Positions 15,960-23,747 of a stretch of 34,436 nt of DNA are shown in pieces (positions within the stretch are counted from its first letter, which is position 1; every line of letters begins with the position of its first letter). Position numbers and translations under genes: made by a program. Below the pieces are notes generated by a model. That model made no database searches. It was not told the origin of the DNA and worked only from the letters and a program-made list of their open reading frames with translations. Source of the stretch: a virus; the IMG/VR virus record IMGVR_UViG_3300035034_001636, positions 1 through 34,436 of that record; one strand, written 5' to 3'.

Positions 15960-16369
15960 AGTTTCATAGTTTTTAGTTCAACTTTTTCACCTCTGTATCT
16001 TATCACTTTCATAGTAGAAAGCCTCTCGTTTATCCTTTCAACTAACATAGATCTTACTGTGTTATCAGGTTTCCAATCATTTAGAAGATCATCAGGAAGA
16101 TCATGGAAAGCATCGCTGTAGTCTTGAATAGAGAAACCTCTATCTTTACACTCAATGCGAATAGCAGTGTATCTTGTGTACAAATAATAAAGCTTATCAT
16201 AGAAGAACTTTACATGACCTGCACCTAATCTAAAATCATTAGGAATGTCTTCAACTTTTGCTTTTCCAGATATTATACAGTTTGGAATTCTTACTATTTC
16301 TCTGTGTTCAGCTAAAAGCATTTGATCACACAGTTCTGATGGTTGTATTGATGCACTTATTCTAGTCAT
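15956..16369 (-). CDS. denV: Pyrimidine-dimer DNA glycosylase (T4 endonuclease V / DenV family)
   Basis: 137 residues, the same size as T4 endonuclease V. The N-terminus MTRISASIQPSELCDQ matches the family, including Thr2, whose alpha-amino group is the nucleophile. LLAEHREIVRIPN places a Glu (E24) where T4 has catalytic E23, and LGAGHVKFFYDKLYYLY (residues 48-64) is the family's most conserved stretch. The enzyme removes UV-induced cyclobutane pyrimidine dimers and nicks the abasic site, repairing phage DNA. It lies in the same direction as the hypermodification genes and its stop overlaps the next start. Confidence 0.92.
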   Translation of the reverse strand: MTRISASIQPSELCDQMLLAEHREIVRIPNCIISGKAKVEDIPNDFRLGAGHVKFFYDKLYYLYTRYTAIRIECKDRGFSIQDYSDAFHDLPDDLLNDWKPDNTVRSMLVERINERLSTMKVIRYRGEKVELKTMKL

Positions 16370-16392
16370 TGCTCTTAGATTTTATAGCATAA

Positions 16393-16541
16393 TTATGAGT
16401 TTAGAACTATTAGGTTATTTCTTGAAGCATCTCTCAACAACCTTTCTCTATGTGTGCAAAGTTGTTGTGTAGTATAGCAGTTTGTTAAACCTAACTCTAG
16501 TAGTTCTTTTATTGTTTGCTTGTGTTTAAATTAATTGCCAT
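16393..16541 (-). CDS. Small protein possibly made by -1 ribosomal frameshifting
   Basis: An ATG at 16541, at the same distance from a conserved promoter as other first genes, opens a frame of only ten codons (MAINLNTSKQ, stop). That frame contains T-TTA-AAC (16530-16524), the classical -1 slippery heptamer in the right phase. After a -1 shift the frame continues for 43 protein-like residues (KELLELGLTNCYTTQQLC, then HRERLLRDASRNNL) to a TAA at 16393, just before denV. The total would be 49 residues. Alternatives: a frameshifted remnant, an assembly error, or a leader peptide. No strong downstream stimulator is seen. Confidence 0.4.
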
Positions 16542-16568
16542 AATATATGTTTTAGTTTGTTTGATACT

Positions 16569-16610
16569 CAAATATACACAGTATAAACGTAACTAAAAAA
16601 TATTTTATGA
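16569..16610 (-). promoter_or_regulatory. Conserved phage promoter element, copy 3
   Basis: Exact TATATTTG box on the minus strand (16569-16576), with AAATATTTTTTAGTTAC upstream and the same 5' UTR (TATCAAACAAACTAAAAC) as copy 2. It would drive the short frameshift candidate, denV and the small genes after it. Confidence 0.75.
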
Positions 16611-16628
16611 TTTATTTTAAAAAAAGTT

Positions 16629-17429
16629 TCATATCTCTACTTCTTTACCTGTTACAATCCTGTAGATCTCTCTAGTAAGCTTCACGTCATAGACGCCATT
16701 GTGCAGCATTACATCTTCTACATACAATCCTAATTCTTCAGCTACTGTCTTAAGTTTGAAGTTTGGCATTGACACTCTTCTTTCAATGAGGTATTCACAT
16801 GCTAAAACCATAACATCTAATGAGTCTCCCCAAAACCAAGAACCAAAATATGTATCTCCGTTTTGTTCAAACCATCTTCTTAAGAAAACATCATCAAACT
16901 TTCTGTTGTTAAACCCTACTAGATACATTTTATCTTTTCTATCGTATCTATCACAGTATCTCTCTAATATTGATACAAACTCAATATGAGCATCTTTCAT
17001 ATCTTGATATACAAGTATTTCATCTTCTAAAACATTACCTACTAGAAGAGCCTTAGGTTCAATTATTGCTTTTGGGTGTGGTCTTGTTTTAATGTCAAAT
17101 TCTTCTACTATTTCACCATTGAATTCTACAACACCAGCTATTTGGTGTATGCTGTTTTTACGTTCGTCAGTTCCAGTAGTTTCTAGATCATAAAATATTT
17201 TTATGATGTCGTCTCTTGTTTTGAATTTCATAGTTTGTATTTTTTCGTGTAGTTGTGGAAACATTTCCATGTATTTATTCATGTATCTTATTACATGGAT
17301 TGTGAATTTATGTTGAGGTACATCAATGAACTTTTCTTTGAGTCTAACAACAGCTACTCTATAGCCATTTGAGTGATCATAGAGTGTGTTGTTTTCTCTC
17401 GTGTATTTTCCTGACTCAATTAGTTTCAT
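16629..17429 (-). CDS. DnaQ-like 3'-5' exonuclease (DEDDh)
   Basis: 266 residues. The exonuclease begins near residue 67. Exo I is FYDLETTGTDE with D81 and E83. Exo II is VGFNNRKFDDVFL with D179 or D180. Exo III is HNGVYDVKL with H243 and D248, the H-x4-D spacing of the DEDDh class. That makes it a relative of DNA polymerase III epsilon and RNase T. The first 66 residues are an extra domain I do not recognise (RVAVVRLKEKFIDVPQHKF). It overlaps the thymidylate-synthase-like gene by 14 bases, so it belongs to the nucleotide/modification operon and could proofread or degrade host DNA. Confidence 0.85.
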   Translation of the reverse strand: MKLIESGKYTRENNTLYDHSNGYRVAVVRLKEKFIDVPQHKFTIHVIRYMNKYMEMFPQLHEKIQTMKFKTRDDIIKIFYDLETTGTDERKNSIHQIAGVVEFNGEIVEEFDIKTRPHPKAIIEPKALLVGNVLEDEILVYQDMKDAHIEFVSILERYCDRYDRKDKMYLVGFNNRKFDDVFLRRWFEQNGDTYFGSWFWGDSLDVMVLACEYLIERRVSMPNFKLKTVAEELGLYVEDVMLHNGVYDVKLTREIYRIVTGKEVEI

Positions 17430-18087
17430 TCCTGTTTAAAAAGTCATTATACAAGTGCAGATCTGCTGCATAGTGGAAGTATGTACCTGTTTTAAGTTTC
17501 ATCTCTTTTGCTACTAATTTATGCATCTCTGAGAAACAGTATTGATCATTGCAAAAACCAAACCATAGATCATTGGATCTCATCAGAACTGTCATATCTA
17601 GTTTTTCACCACAGTCTGAGACTTCAAAACCTATGTTAAGCGTACATGGTGTATCATGGCGATAGTCTTTCTTTTCTTTACCATCGAAAATGGAAAGCCA
17701 TGCATGTCTAGTCGTAGAGTCGTGTTGTAGCTGAGAAATACATTTTTCAATTTGGTTGTTTCTATTCCACTGCCACCCATAGTTACTGTTGACTATGTTG
17801 TCACCGTTGTGCATTATGTCCCAAATAGGTGCAAACTTTTTTAATTCTTCTACACTTCTATTTTGTGATAAGTACCAATCAAATTCTCTCTTAGCATACT
17901 TGTCATTCCAGTTTCTAAAAGGTGTTTCTATGTGATTGTCTTCTGGTTTCAAAATATAGAAACCTATATTTCTAAGTCTCTTAGTGCCATTTGCTCTTTG
18001 AGTGCCTTCTGAGTTTATCTTATTGTAAAAATAATCAAAGGCATCTTCTGCTGTGTGGAATGTGTTTATGTACGAATGTATGCTCAT
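17416..18087 (-). CDS. Thymidylate synthase superfamily: predicted deoxycytidylate (dCMP) hydroxymethylase
   Basis: 223 residues. SNYGWQW (101-107), DTPCTLNIGF with nucleophile C148, and MRSNDLWFGFCNDQYCF then AADLHLY follow the thymidylate synthase core. From R170 to Y213 it aligns without gaps to E. coli ThyA RSCDVFLGLPFNIASY...GGDTHLY. On that alignment, D181 replaces the Asn (N177) that selects uracil. The same Asn-to-Asp change marks cytosine-specific members such as T4 gp42. H211 and Y213 are kept. It would use methylene-tetrahydrofolate to make 5-hydroxymethyl-dCMP. A dUMP-type enzyme remains possible. It lies beside dUTPase-like, kinase and carbamoyltransferase genes. Confidence 0.8.
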   Translation of the reverse strand: MSIHSYINTFHTAEDAFDYFYNKINSEGTQRANGTKRLRNIGFYILKPEDNHIETPFRNWNDKYAKREFDWYLSQNRSVEELKKFAPIWDIMHNGDNIVNSNYGWQWNRNNQIEKCISQLQHDSTTRHAWLSIFDGKEKKDYRHDTPCTLNIGFEVSDCGEKLDMTVLMRSNDLWFGFCNDQYCFSEMHKLVAKEMKLKTGTYFHYAADLHLYNDFLNRNETN

Positions 18088-18089
18088 AT

Positions 18090-18557
18090 CTAATAACTTC
18101 TTTTTTGTCTGTTTCTGTTCTCTACATTTTTAGCCATGTAGTAGTTGTAAATAGTTTTTGAGTCTAACCCTAAAGACACAGCATAGTTCATAAAGAAATG
18201 TAGTTTGTCTACGAATTCCATTACAAGTTCTTTCTTATCATTTTCAGTGAGATCAGAGAGCTTCATTTGTGAAGCTTTCGGGTGGTCTTTCTTCCATGGC
18301 TTCCAAACAGCATTTCCAATGCCATCATTTATGCCACCTAATGCATCAAACATTTCATGGTCTTCATCGCCTTCTGCGTGTTTGTTCATCAACCAAAAAT
18401 TCTTTATGTCATTAAGTGACATAGTGTCAAAATCGTAGTTGTAAATCTTAGTCTGAGTATCTCTTTGAAGTTCTAAGATGTCACCTAGTGTATCTTTAGA
18501 GTCTTTAAATAGGTCTAGTATTTCTAAACCTGAACAAATGTTGTCTGTGTTTGCCAT
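18090..18557 (-). CDS. Dimeric dUTPase / dCTPase-like all-alpha NTP pyrophosphatase
   Basis: 155 residues, all helical. ILELQRDTQTKI, then HAEGDEDHEMFDALGG with clustered acidic residues, then MEFVDKLHFFMNYAVSLGL (E114, D117) and the end segment YYMAKNVENRNRQ (N144, R148) are the motif set of the dUTPase_2 family, related to MazG and T4 gp56. Such enzymes hydrolyse dUTP and, in T4, dCTP to the monophosphate. Here it would remove canonical dCTP/dUTP and supply monophosphate to the neighbouring hydroxymethylase. It is 2 bases from that gene and 3 from the upstream one. Confidence 0.82.
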   Translation of the reverse strand: MANTDNICSGLEILDLFKDSKDTLGDILELQRDTQTKIYNYDFDTMSLNDIKNFWLMNKHAEGDEDHEMFDALGGINDGIGNAVWKPWKKDHPKASQMKLSDLTENDKKELVMEFVDKLHFFMNYAVSLGLDSKTIYNYYMAKNVENRNRQKRSY

Positions 18558-18560
18558 CTT

Positions 18561-19124
18561 TTATTGTTTTACTATTAATTTTTCTATGTTTACTATGTTT
18601 TGTGCAGTAGAAGCTATCACATGTATTTGTGGCTGCTCACTGTACACTGGATCTATAAAAAACTCTTTTATGAGGTTTATGTCATATAACAATTCGTTTT
18701 TTATGTCAGACGCTCTAAAGAACAGTTTTACAGTGTCTTGAAAATAATGGATGATATTAAGACAACTCGTATTAACTGTATCATCCATGTAGTCTGAAAG
18801 TTTGTCAGCTATTACGACTACACATCTTCTGCTTTTGTCTTTGTTTCTTGAAACTGTTTCAATGATTGATCTAAAATCCATGTCGTTTTTCATCATAGCT
18901 GATACTGTATAAATAGTACCTATTAGATTTGACTGCTCTTCTACATTTGTGAAAGATTTTCTATGTAAGAAACCCTCCATTGATTTTATAGAAATGTCCA
19001 TGTTTGAAAAAGCTTTTCTTTTAGCAAACATGTAGCTGTCTTCTATTTGGTTTATCTGATCAGCTCTGTCTATTCTAAAATAGTAAGAGTCGTCATTGAA
19101 AAGAGGATATTTATATATATTCAT
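18561..19124 (-). CDS. Degenerate thymidylate-synthase-like protein
   Basis: 187 residues. The C-terminal half resembles the thymidylate synthase core: KSRRCVVVIADKL, then NTSCLNIIHYF with C121 in the nucleophile slot, then LFFRASDIKNELLYDINL, which fits the R-S-x-D-x3-G-x3-N pattern with D148 at the Asn177-equivalent position. The Gly is replaced by Glu, and the HLY motif near the end is replaced by IASTAQN, so catalysis as a normal synthase is doubtful. It sits between kinase and dUTPase-like genes. It may be a diverged paralogue of the 17.4-kb gene working as a partner subunit. The fold call is moderate. Confidence 0.5.
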   Translation of the reverse strand: MNIYKYPLFNDDSYYFRIDRADQINQIEDSYMFAKRKAFSNMDISIKSMEGFLHRKSFTNVEEQSNLIGTIYTVSAMMKNDMDFRSIIETVSRNKDKSRRCVVVIADKLSDYMDDTVNTSCLNIIHYFQDTVKLFFRASDIKNELLYDINLIKEFFIDPVYSEQPQIHVIASTAQNIVNIEKLIVKQ

Positions 19125-19126
19125 AA

Positions 19127-19588
19127 CTACATTATTTGAAACAACTGCATGAGTCTTGCCAAGTTGTTTGGATTTACTCTTATTTTATTCATAGAAACAG
19201 CATAAAATATAGCTTCGTACATCTTTCTAGCTGCTAATATTTGATCATATGAAAAAGCTTCATTTCTTTCACTGTCAAAAACGAAGTCTTCTTCTCTGTC
19301 AACGAGTATAAACAAACAGTTTTGACTTTCAAATATCTTTTGAAGTTCTACTGGATTTTTTACTCTGTGCTTTTGGTCTCTAAATAGACTGTATACCATT
19401 TCTGATACAAAGTTTCTATCAGAAATGGTTTTTTTAGGTGTTATATAGTGACTGTGAAAATCAAATTTCTCATCTGGTTTATCAAAGTGAATTATAGGCC
19501 ATCCTAAAGTTTGACTTAGTTTTTCACACAGCTGAGATTTACCTTGCTGATCTGCACCTTCTACTATTATCTTATCTATTTTTATCAT
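19127..19588 (-). CDS. P-loop deoxynucleoside-monophosphate kinase-like protein
   Basis: 153 residues. IIVEGADQQGKSQLCEKL carries the P-loop GADQQGKS at 11-18, and ISDRNFVSEMVYSLF (DR at 57-58) is the substrate/lid signature of thymidylate and deoxynucleoside kinases; LFILVDREEDF follows. It is shorter than typical thymidylate kinase (about 200). In phages with modified bases such kinases act on hydroxymethylated monophosphates (T4 gp1, a different fold) or on hydroxymethyluracil in DNA. The start lies 17 bases inside the end of the carbamoyltransferase gene, so translation is coupled. Confidence 0.75.
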   Translation of the reverse strand: MIKIDKIIVEGADQQGKSQLCEKLSQTLGWPIIHFDKPDEKFDFHSHYITPKKTISDRNFVSEMVYSLFRDQKHRVKNPVELQKIFESQNCLFILVDREEDFVFDSERNEAFSYDQILAARKMYEAIFYAVSMNKIRVNPNNLARLMQLFQIM

Positions 19589-21293
19589 CTAATATCAATA
19601 AATAGGTTTTCTGTTCTACGTCTTTTAGCTTTTGCTTTCTAAAATCAATAACAGCGTCTACACTAGAGCAAACTATGGGGTTGCCGTGAGTATTAAATGA
19701 AGTGTTTATCACACATAGACTGTTCACATTTTCTAGAATGCTAGAAATATTACTCTGTGAACACCTAGAAATAACTTGAGGTCTACCACTAAAGTTAGTA
19801 GTTTTTGGGTATTTATGCATAACGCCTCTGTACTCCATATGCTCAACAGCATCTTCATTAAAATCATCTGTTATTATCATGTATTCGTTTGATCTTATGA
19901 CTCTAGATCTATCTAAATGACTTCTAAATAAATCTATATAATTTTTCTCTAAAAGTACAGGCGCCATAGGCATTACTGTATTTCTACTATTGAGCATGTT
20001 TATATAATCTACATTCTCTTTAGTTGGTAAAGCTAATGTACTTGTGTTACATAAAGCTCTTGGGCCAAATTCTAAATCTCCTTGTATGATATTAACTACC
20101 TTATCTTCGTTGATTAATTGAGCTACTTTAGAGATAAACTCATTAGGTTCAGTAAAATGCATAATTCTAGAGTCTTCTACTTTGTGGTCTAATGATCTCA
20201 CACCGTAGCACAGATCAAAGAACTTAAAATCGCCTATGTATTTTTGGTACATTCCAATTGCTGCACCTTGATCACCAGAAAGAGGCATTACACATATGTC
20301 ACCTTCTATGGTTTTCTTTATTGCATTATTGAGTTTCACATTGTAGAAACAACCGCCAGAGAGAACTATGTTTTTGACATTTAAACTTGATATGAGCTTA
20401 GTCATTATGTTTTCTACACAGTACTGAATGTAGTAACCTATTATGTGTCTTTTGAGATGATTTATTATCTCTTCTGAGCCACTCTGAAGTGTTTTCATAA
20501 CGTTGTCAAACTGTATATTGAATATAGATTCAGCAGTCATTAGAGCTTCTACATCAATGTAGCCTTCGTGTGTTTTCTCCTTCTTCTGTTTAAATATACC
20601 TAGTATTTTCAAATAGTTTTCTATATAAGTGTCAGCTAACTCTTCTATTGTTCTAAGTTGCTGCCTAGAAATATAATCTAGAATGTGAGCTTCATAACCT
20701 AGAAACTTATATTCATCTTGATTTTCTTTCATACCACAGTAAGAACATGCATACTGGTACATCAAACCCATAGAGTTCATGTAGTCATAGTATCTGCTTT
20801 GTAGTTCTAGTTTTCCAGTCTTTGTGTTGTATCTATAGAAAGACATCACCTCTTCGTTGTTACCAAAACCATCTGCTACTAAGAAATGAAAGTCACCTAG
20901 GTTTTTTCTCTCTACTTTTTCTAAGATAAAAGCTAAACTAGAGTAAGCGTGAGCGTCATGATGAGTGAAGTTCTCTGAGAGGTTTACGATTTTCATATCA
21001 TACTTCTTACATAGATTGTTTATGTAAAAATGGTTGAAATACTTATCTGGAAATGAAGATTGATCAAAATTATCAAACCAGTGTGAAATAAATATTCTAG
21101 CTCCGTAAAGCTGAGAGTCGTCTATGTTTTCTATGATCTTATTTATAGAAGACGAAGGAAATGAAGAGTCAGATTTTTTAAGCGTTAGTCTCTCTTCTTC
21201 ATAACCTACTGGCTTGTCTATGCCGTTGAAAAATACAGCACTCGAATTGTGCCCCAATGTAATCATTAAGGCACATTTGTTTTGTTCTTGCAT
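19572..21293 (-). CDS. NodU/CmcH-family carbamoyltransferase
   Basis: 573 residues, full length for the family. GHNSSAVFF (14-22), YEEERLTLKK, HHDAHAYSS (111-119, metal and adenylate site), LSGGCFYNVKLN (311-322), SGDQGAAIG (339-347), EFGPRAL (408-414) and MPMAPVLL (441-448) come in the expected order: Kae1-like domain, then the C-terminal carbamoyl-transfer domain. One departure is CNTST after EFGPRAL, where GNRSI is usual. These enzymes make carbamoyl-adenylate from carbamoyl phosphate and ATP and put the carbamoyl group on a hydroxyl. Next to a hydroxymethylase, the likely acceptor is hydroxymethylated pyrimidine in DNA. Confidence 0.93.
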   Translation of the reverse strand: MQEQNKCALMITLGHNSSAVFFNGIDKPVGYEEERLTLKKSDSSFPSSSINKIIENIDDSQLYGARIFISHWFDNFDQSSFPDKYFNHFYINNLCKKYDMKIVNLSENFTHHDAHAYSSLAFILEKVERKNLGDFHFLVADGFGNNEEVMSFYRYNTKTGKLELQSRYYDYMNSMGLMYQYACSYCGMKENQDEYKFLGYEAHILDYISRQQLRTIEELADTYIENYLKILGIFKQKKEKTHEGYIDVEALMTAESIFNIQFDNVMKTLQSGSEEIINHLKRHIIGYYIQYCVENIMTKLISSLNVKNIVLSGGCFYNVKLNNAIKKTIEGDICVMPLSGDQGAAIGMYQKYIGDFKFFDLCYGVRSLDHKVEDSRIMHFTEPNEFISKVAQLINEDKVVNIIQGDLEFGPRALCNTSTLALPTKENVDYINMLNSRNTVMPMAPVLLEKNYIDLFRSHLDRSRVIRSNEYMIITDDFNEDAVEHMEYRGVMHKYPKTTNFSGRPQVISRCSQSNISSILENVNSLCVINTSFNTHGNPIVCSSVDAVIDFRKQKLKDVEQKTYLLILDDKNR

Positions 21294-21297
21294 GTTT

Positions 21298-21873
21298 TTA
21301 AAGGTTTAAATTTACGTTTGTTATTGCACAGCAGTCTCTCTTAAGAGTCTTGTCATTAAGTATCACATAGTAAACTCTGTCTAAGTTTCTACTCATGGCT
21401 ATACTTCTTATAGTCCCTATGTGTTTTCCTCTTTGAGATCTGTTTTCGTATTGTACTGTTCTACCTATGTTCTTATGAACAGCTTTATATTTCTTTGTTT
21501 GTTTAAATTCAGAAATAAGTCTTTCTCTTTCTAACTGCTTTTCTGTCTTAGGAAGCGTATTGCGTTTTCTTACAGTTTTAACTTCTTTTTTAGTTTCAGG
21601 TTCTTCTAGTTCAATACCTCTTGACTCTAGTAAGAATTTAAGAAGTTTAAGTTGTACACCTTTAGAACCACTTATTTGTTTCTCAGCTTGCTTTGTAGCT
21701 AACTGCTTAATGCTCTTAGCATCAAAAACTTTTACTTCTAAAGTCTCTAAAACTTCTTCAGAAATTCTTTTTATAAATGAGTCGTATGACTCTTTTTCTT
21801 TTGGTTTATGAGATGATCCGTCCTGCAATACGAGTTCGTGATCATTACCTAACGTGTAATACTTAGCTTTCAT
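21298..21873 (-). CDS. Basic protein with possible C-terminal nucleic-acid-binding domain
   Basis: 191 residues. An N-terminal acidic/polar region is followed by a long Lys/Glu helix (about 75-135). The last 60 residues form a strand-rich basic part: KNIGRTVQYENRSQRGKHIG, then RVYYVILNDKTLKRDC. That last part looks like an SH3/KOW-type beta barrel, but this is only a visual impression. It is the first gene after promoter copy 4 and precedes the carbamoyltransferase gene by 4 bases, making it the lead gene of the modification operon. Confidence 0.55.
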   Translation of the reverse strand: MKAKYYTLGNDHELVLQDGSSHKPKEKESYDSFIKRISEEVLETLEVKVFDAKSIKQLATKQAEKQISGSKGVQLKLLKFLLESRGIELEEPETKKEVKTVRKRNTLPKTEKQLERERLISEFKQTKKYKAVHKNIGRTVQYENRSQRGKHIGTIRSIAMSRNLDRVYYVILNDKTLKRDCCAITNVNLNL

Positions 21874-21899
21874 GGTATTTGTTTTTGCTTGTTATGCTG

Positions 21900-21940
21900 C
21901 TAATATAAGGAATTTATTTTAAACCCCAAAATATTTCTTT
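21900..21940 (-). promoter_or_regulatory. Conserved phage promoter element, copy 4 (modification operon)
   Basis: Minus-strand TATATTAG (21900-21907) sits about 27 bases upstream of the ATG at 21873, with GAAATATTTTGGGG upstream in an AT-rich stretch. It is less similar to copies 2 and 3 but has the same geometry, and would drive the modification operon. Confidence 0.55.
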
Positions 21941-21960
21941 AGTTTTTTTTAAAATAAATA

Positions 21961-22359
21961 TTAAAAAGGTACTTCACAATCATCGTATCTCTTATTTGAG
22001 TTGTCTCTGTGCATCTTCATAGAATTATGAGATAGACTTAAAATATGTATATTATAGTAGTAATAACCTACTTTTGGGTTGATCCTATCTATTGAAGCAG
22101 ATCCAGCTTTTTCACCTTTAAGCTCTATATAGTTTGTAGTTCTGCAGAATATTCTAAACTGCCTAAGTGTCAATCCAAATTCTACACCTCTTTTATTTGA
22201 GTTAGACTTTAATACTTGCAATGTGTATTTTTCAATATCATTGCATTTATTGTATCTATGCCTATGTTTACCACAGAACCTGTCTTTTGAAGTATGGTTG
22301 TTTCTACAACCATGAGCTACACATACGGCTTCTTTTCTGTGGGTTACTATTCTAAACAT
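21961..22359 (-). CDS. HNH-type endonuclease-like protein
   Basis: 132 residues. The N-terminal part has Cys and His residues spaced for zinc binding (CVAHGCRNN, then FCGKHRHRY). The C-terminal part, SASIDRINPKVGYYYYNIHI then LSLSHNSMKM, matches the S/T-x-D-R-x(n)-G-Y-x(n)-N-I pattern of HNH/His-Me finger nucleases common in phages. It could be a homing-type or host-DNA-degrading enzyme. Its start overlaps the SNF2 helicase stop by one base. Confidence 0.75.
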   Translation of the reverse strand: MFRIVTHRKEAVCVAHGCRNNHTSKDRFCGKHRHRYNKCNDIEKYTLQVLKSNSNKRGVEFGLTLRQFRIFCRTTNYIELKGEKAGSASIDRINPKVGYYYYNIHILSLSHNSMKMHRDNSNKRYDDCEVPF

Positions 22360-23747
22360 TAATCGAAATTTTTTGCATACCTATCTAACCTAGCTTTGAC
22401 TGCTTTCATTATACCTTCTTGCTTAGCATCTTTTCTAGCGAGAGCTTTCATCACATCAATGTCCATAGTTTTATTGATAACTAAATGGTGTATGATCACA
22501 GGTTTATCTTGACCCTGTCTGTGCAATCTAGCGTTAAGTTGCATGTATAATTCTAATGACCAATTTAACCCAAACCAAACTATGTCACTTCCACCCTGTT
22601 GCAAGTTTAAACCATGACCACCTGAAGCTGGGTGCATTATGAGAACTTGAATTTCGCCTCTATTCCATTGATCAATGTGCTCTGGTTTTTCAAGTTTTAC
22701 TATATTGTATTTCTTTAATCTTTTTTGAATTCTTTCTAAATCATGCCTGTATGTGTAAGCAATCAATACTGGTTTACCATTTGCTGTTTCTACTATCTCT
22801 TCTAAAGCATCAAGTTTTATATTATGTATTTCATGATAGTCTCTATTTTCATCATACACAGCACCGTTTGCAAACTGTAGTAGTTTATTTGAAAGAGAAG
22901 CAGCATTGAGAGCGCTGACTTCTTTTTCGCTCTCTAGTATCTCAAGTATTTTTTCTTTTTCAAAATCATCATACTTTGCTCTTATAGCTTCTGGAAAATC
23001 AAGTCTTATATAGTTGTCTATTCTTTCAGGTAGATCGAGATAGTCTTTAGCTTTCATGCTCATACAGATGTCTTTTATTTTAGAGTGTATCTGCTCATCA
23101 CTTCCTTTATTTAAGTTATAGTTGAAAACTACTTGACCATTTGATTGCCCTGGAGAAAAGTAGTTTTTTCTGTATTCTGTAATTGTTTTGCCAAGCCTTT
23201 CACCTCTGTCTAATAGAAACATCTGTGACCATAAATCAATTAAACCATTTGGTGCAACAGTTCCTGTTAGTATTACCACTCTTTTAAAAGAAGCTTGTAC
23301 TTTCTTAAGAGCTTTAAACCTTAGGGATTTTGCAGACTTAAAACTACTGCTTTCATCTACTATCAACATATCAAAAGGCAGCATAGAACCGCCAAACTGC
23401 CCACACAGCCACACGATGTTATCTCTACCTATTATGTATATGTCGGCTTTAGCTTTAAGCGCTTCTGTGCGTTTCTTTGGGTTTCCTATTATTTTGCTTA
23501 TTCTTAAATGGTTTAAGTGCTCCCACTTATCTATTTCAGCACTCCATACGCTTTCAGCTACTCTTTTAGGTGCAATCACTAAAACTGTATCTATTTCTAA
23601 ATCTTCATACATCAAATAATTTGCTGCAGTAAGAGATGAAACTGTTTTCCCTAATCCCATATCTAAAAAAAGGCCACAATGAGAATTCTCAACTATGTGT
23701 TTTTTAGAGTGCCTCTGATAGTTATGCATGTTTTTTTCACTTAGCAT
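22359..23747 (-). CDS. SNF2-family DNA helicase / translocase
   Basis: 462 residues. Motif I is LDMGLGKTVSSL (GLGKT 31-35), motif Ia is VIAPKRVAESVW, motif II is IVDESSSFK (DESS 131-134) and motif III is LTGTVAPN (161-167). The second RecA domain has LIAYTYRHDLERIQ, then GHGLNLQQG and motif VI NARLHRQGQ (405-413). This is the compact SNF2 helicase found beside VRR-NUC genes in many phage replication modules. It remodels or translocates on DNA during replication or recombination. It overlaps the gene upstream by 11 bases. Confidence 0.93.
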   Translation of the reverse strand: MLSEKNMHNYQRHSKKHIVENSHCGLFLDMGLGKTVSSLTAANYLMYEDLEIDTVLVIAPKRVAESVWSAEIDKWEHLNHLRISKIIGNPKKRTEALKAKADIYIIGRDNIVWLCGQFGGSMLPFDMLIVDESSSFKSAKSLRFKALKKVQASFKRVVILTGTVAPNGLIDLWSQMFLLDRGERLGKTITEYRKNYFSPGQSNGQVVFNYNLNKGSDEQIHSKIKDICMSMKAKDYLDLPERIDNYIRLDFPEAIRAKYDDFEKEKILEILESEKEVSALNAASLSNKLLQFANGAVYDENRDYHEIHNIKLDALEEIVETANGKPVLIAYTYRHDLERIQKRLKKYNIVKLEKPEHIDQWNRGEIQVLIMHPASGGHGLNLQQGGSDIVWFGLNWSLELYMQLNARLHRQGQDKPVIIHHLVINKTMDIDVMKALARKDAKQEGIMKAVKARLDRYAKNFD

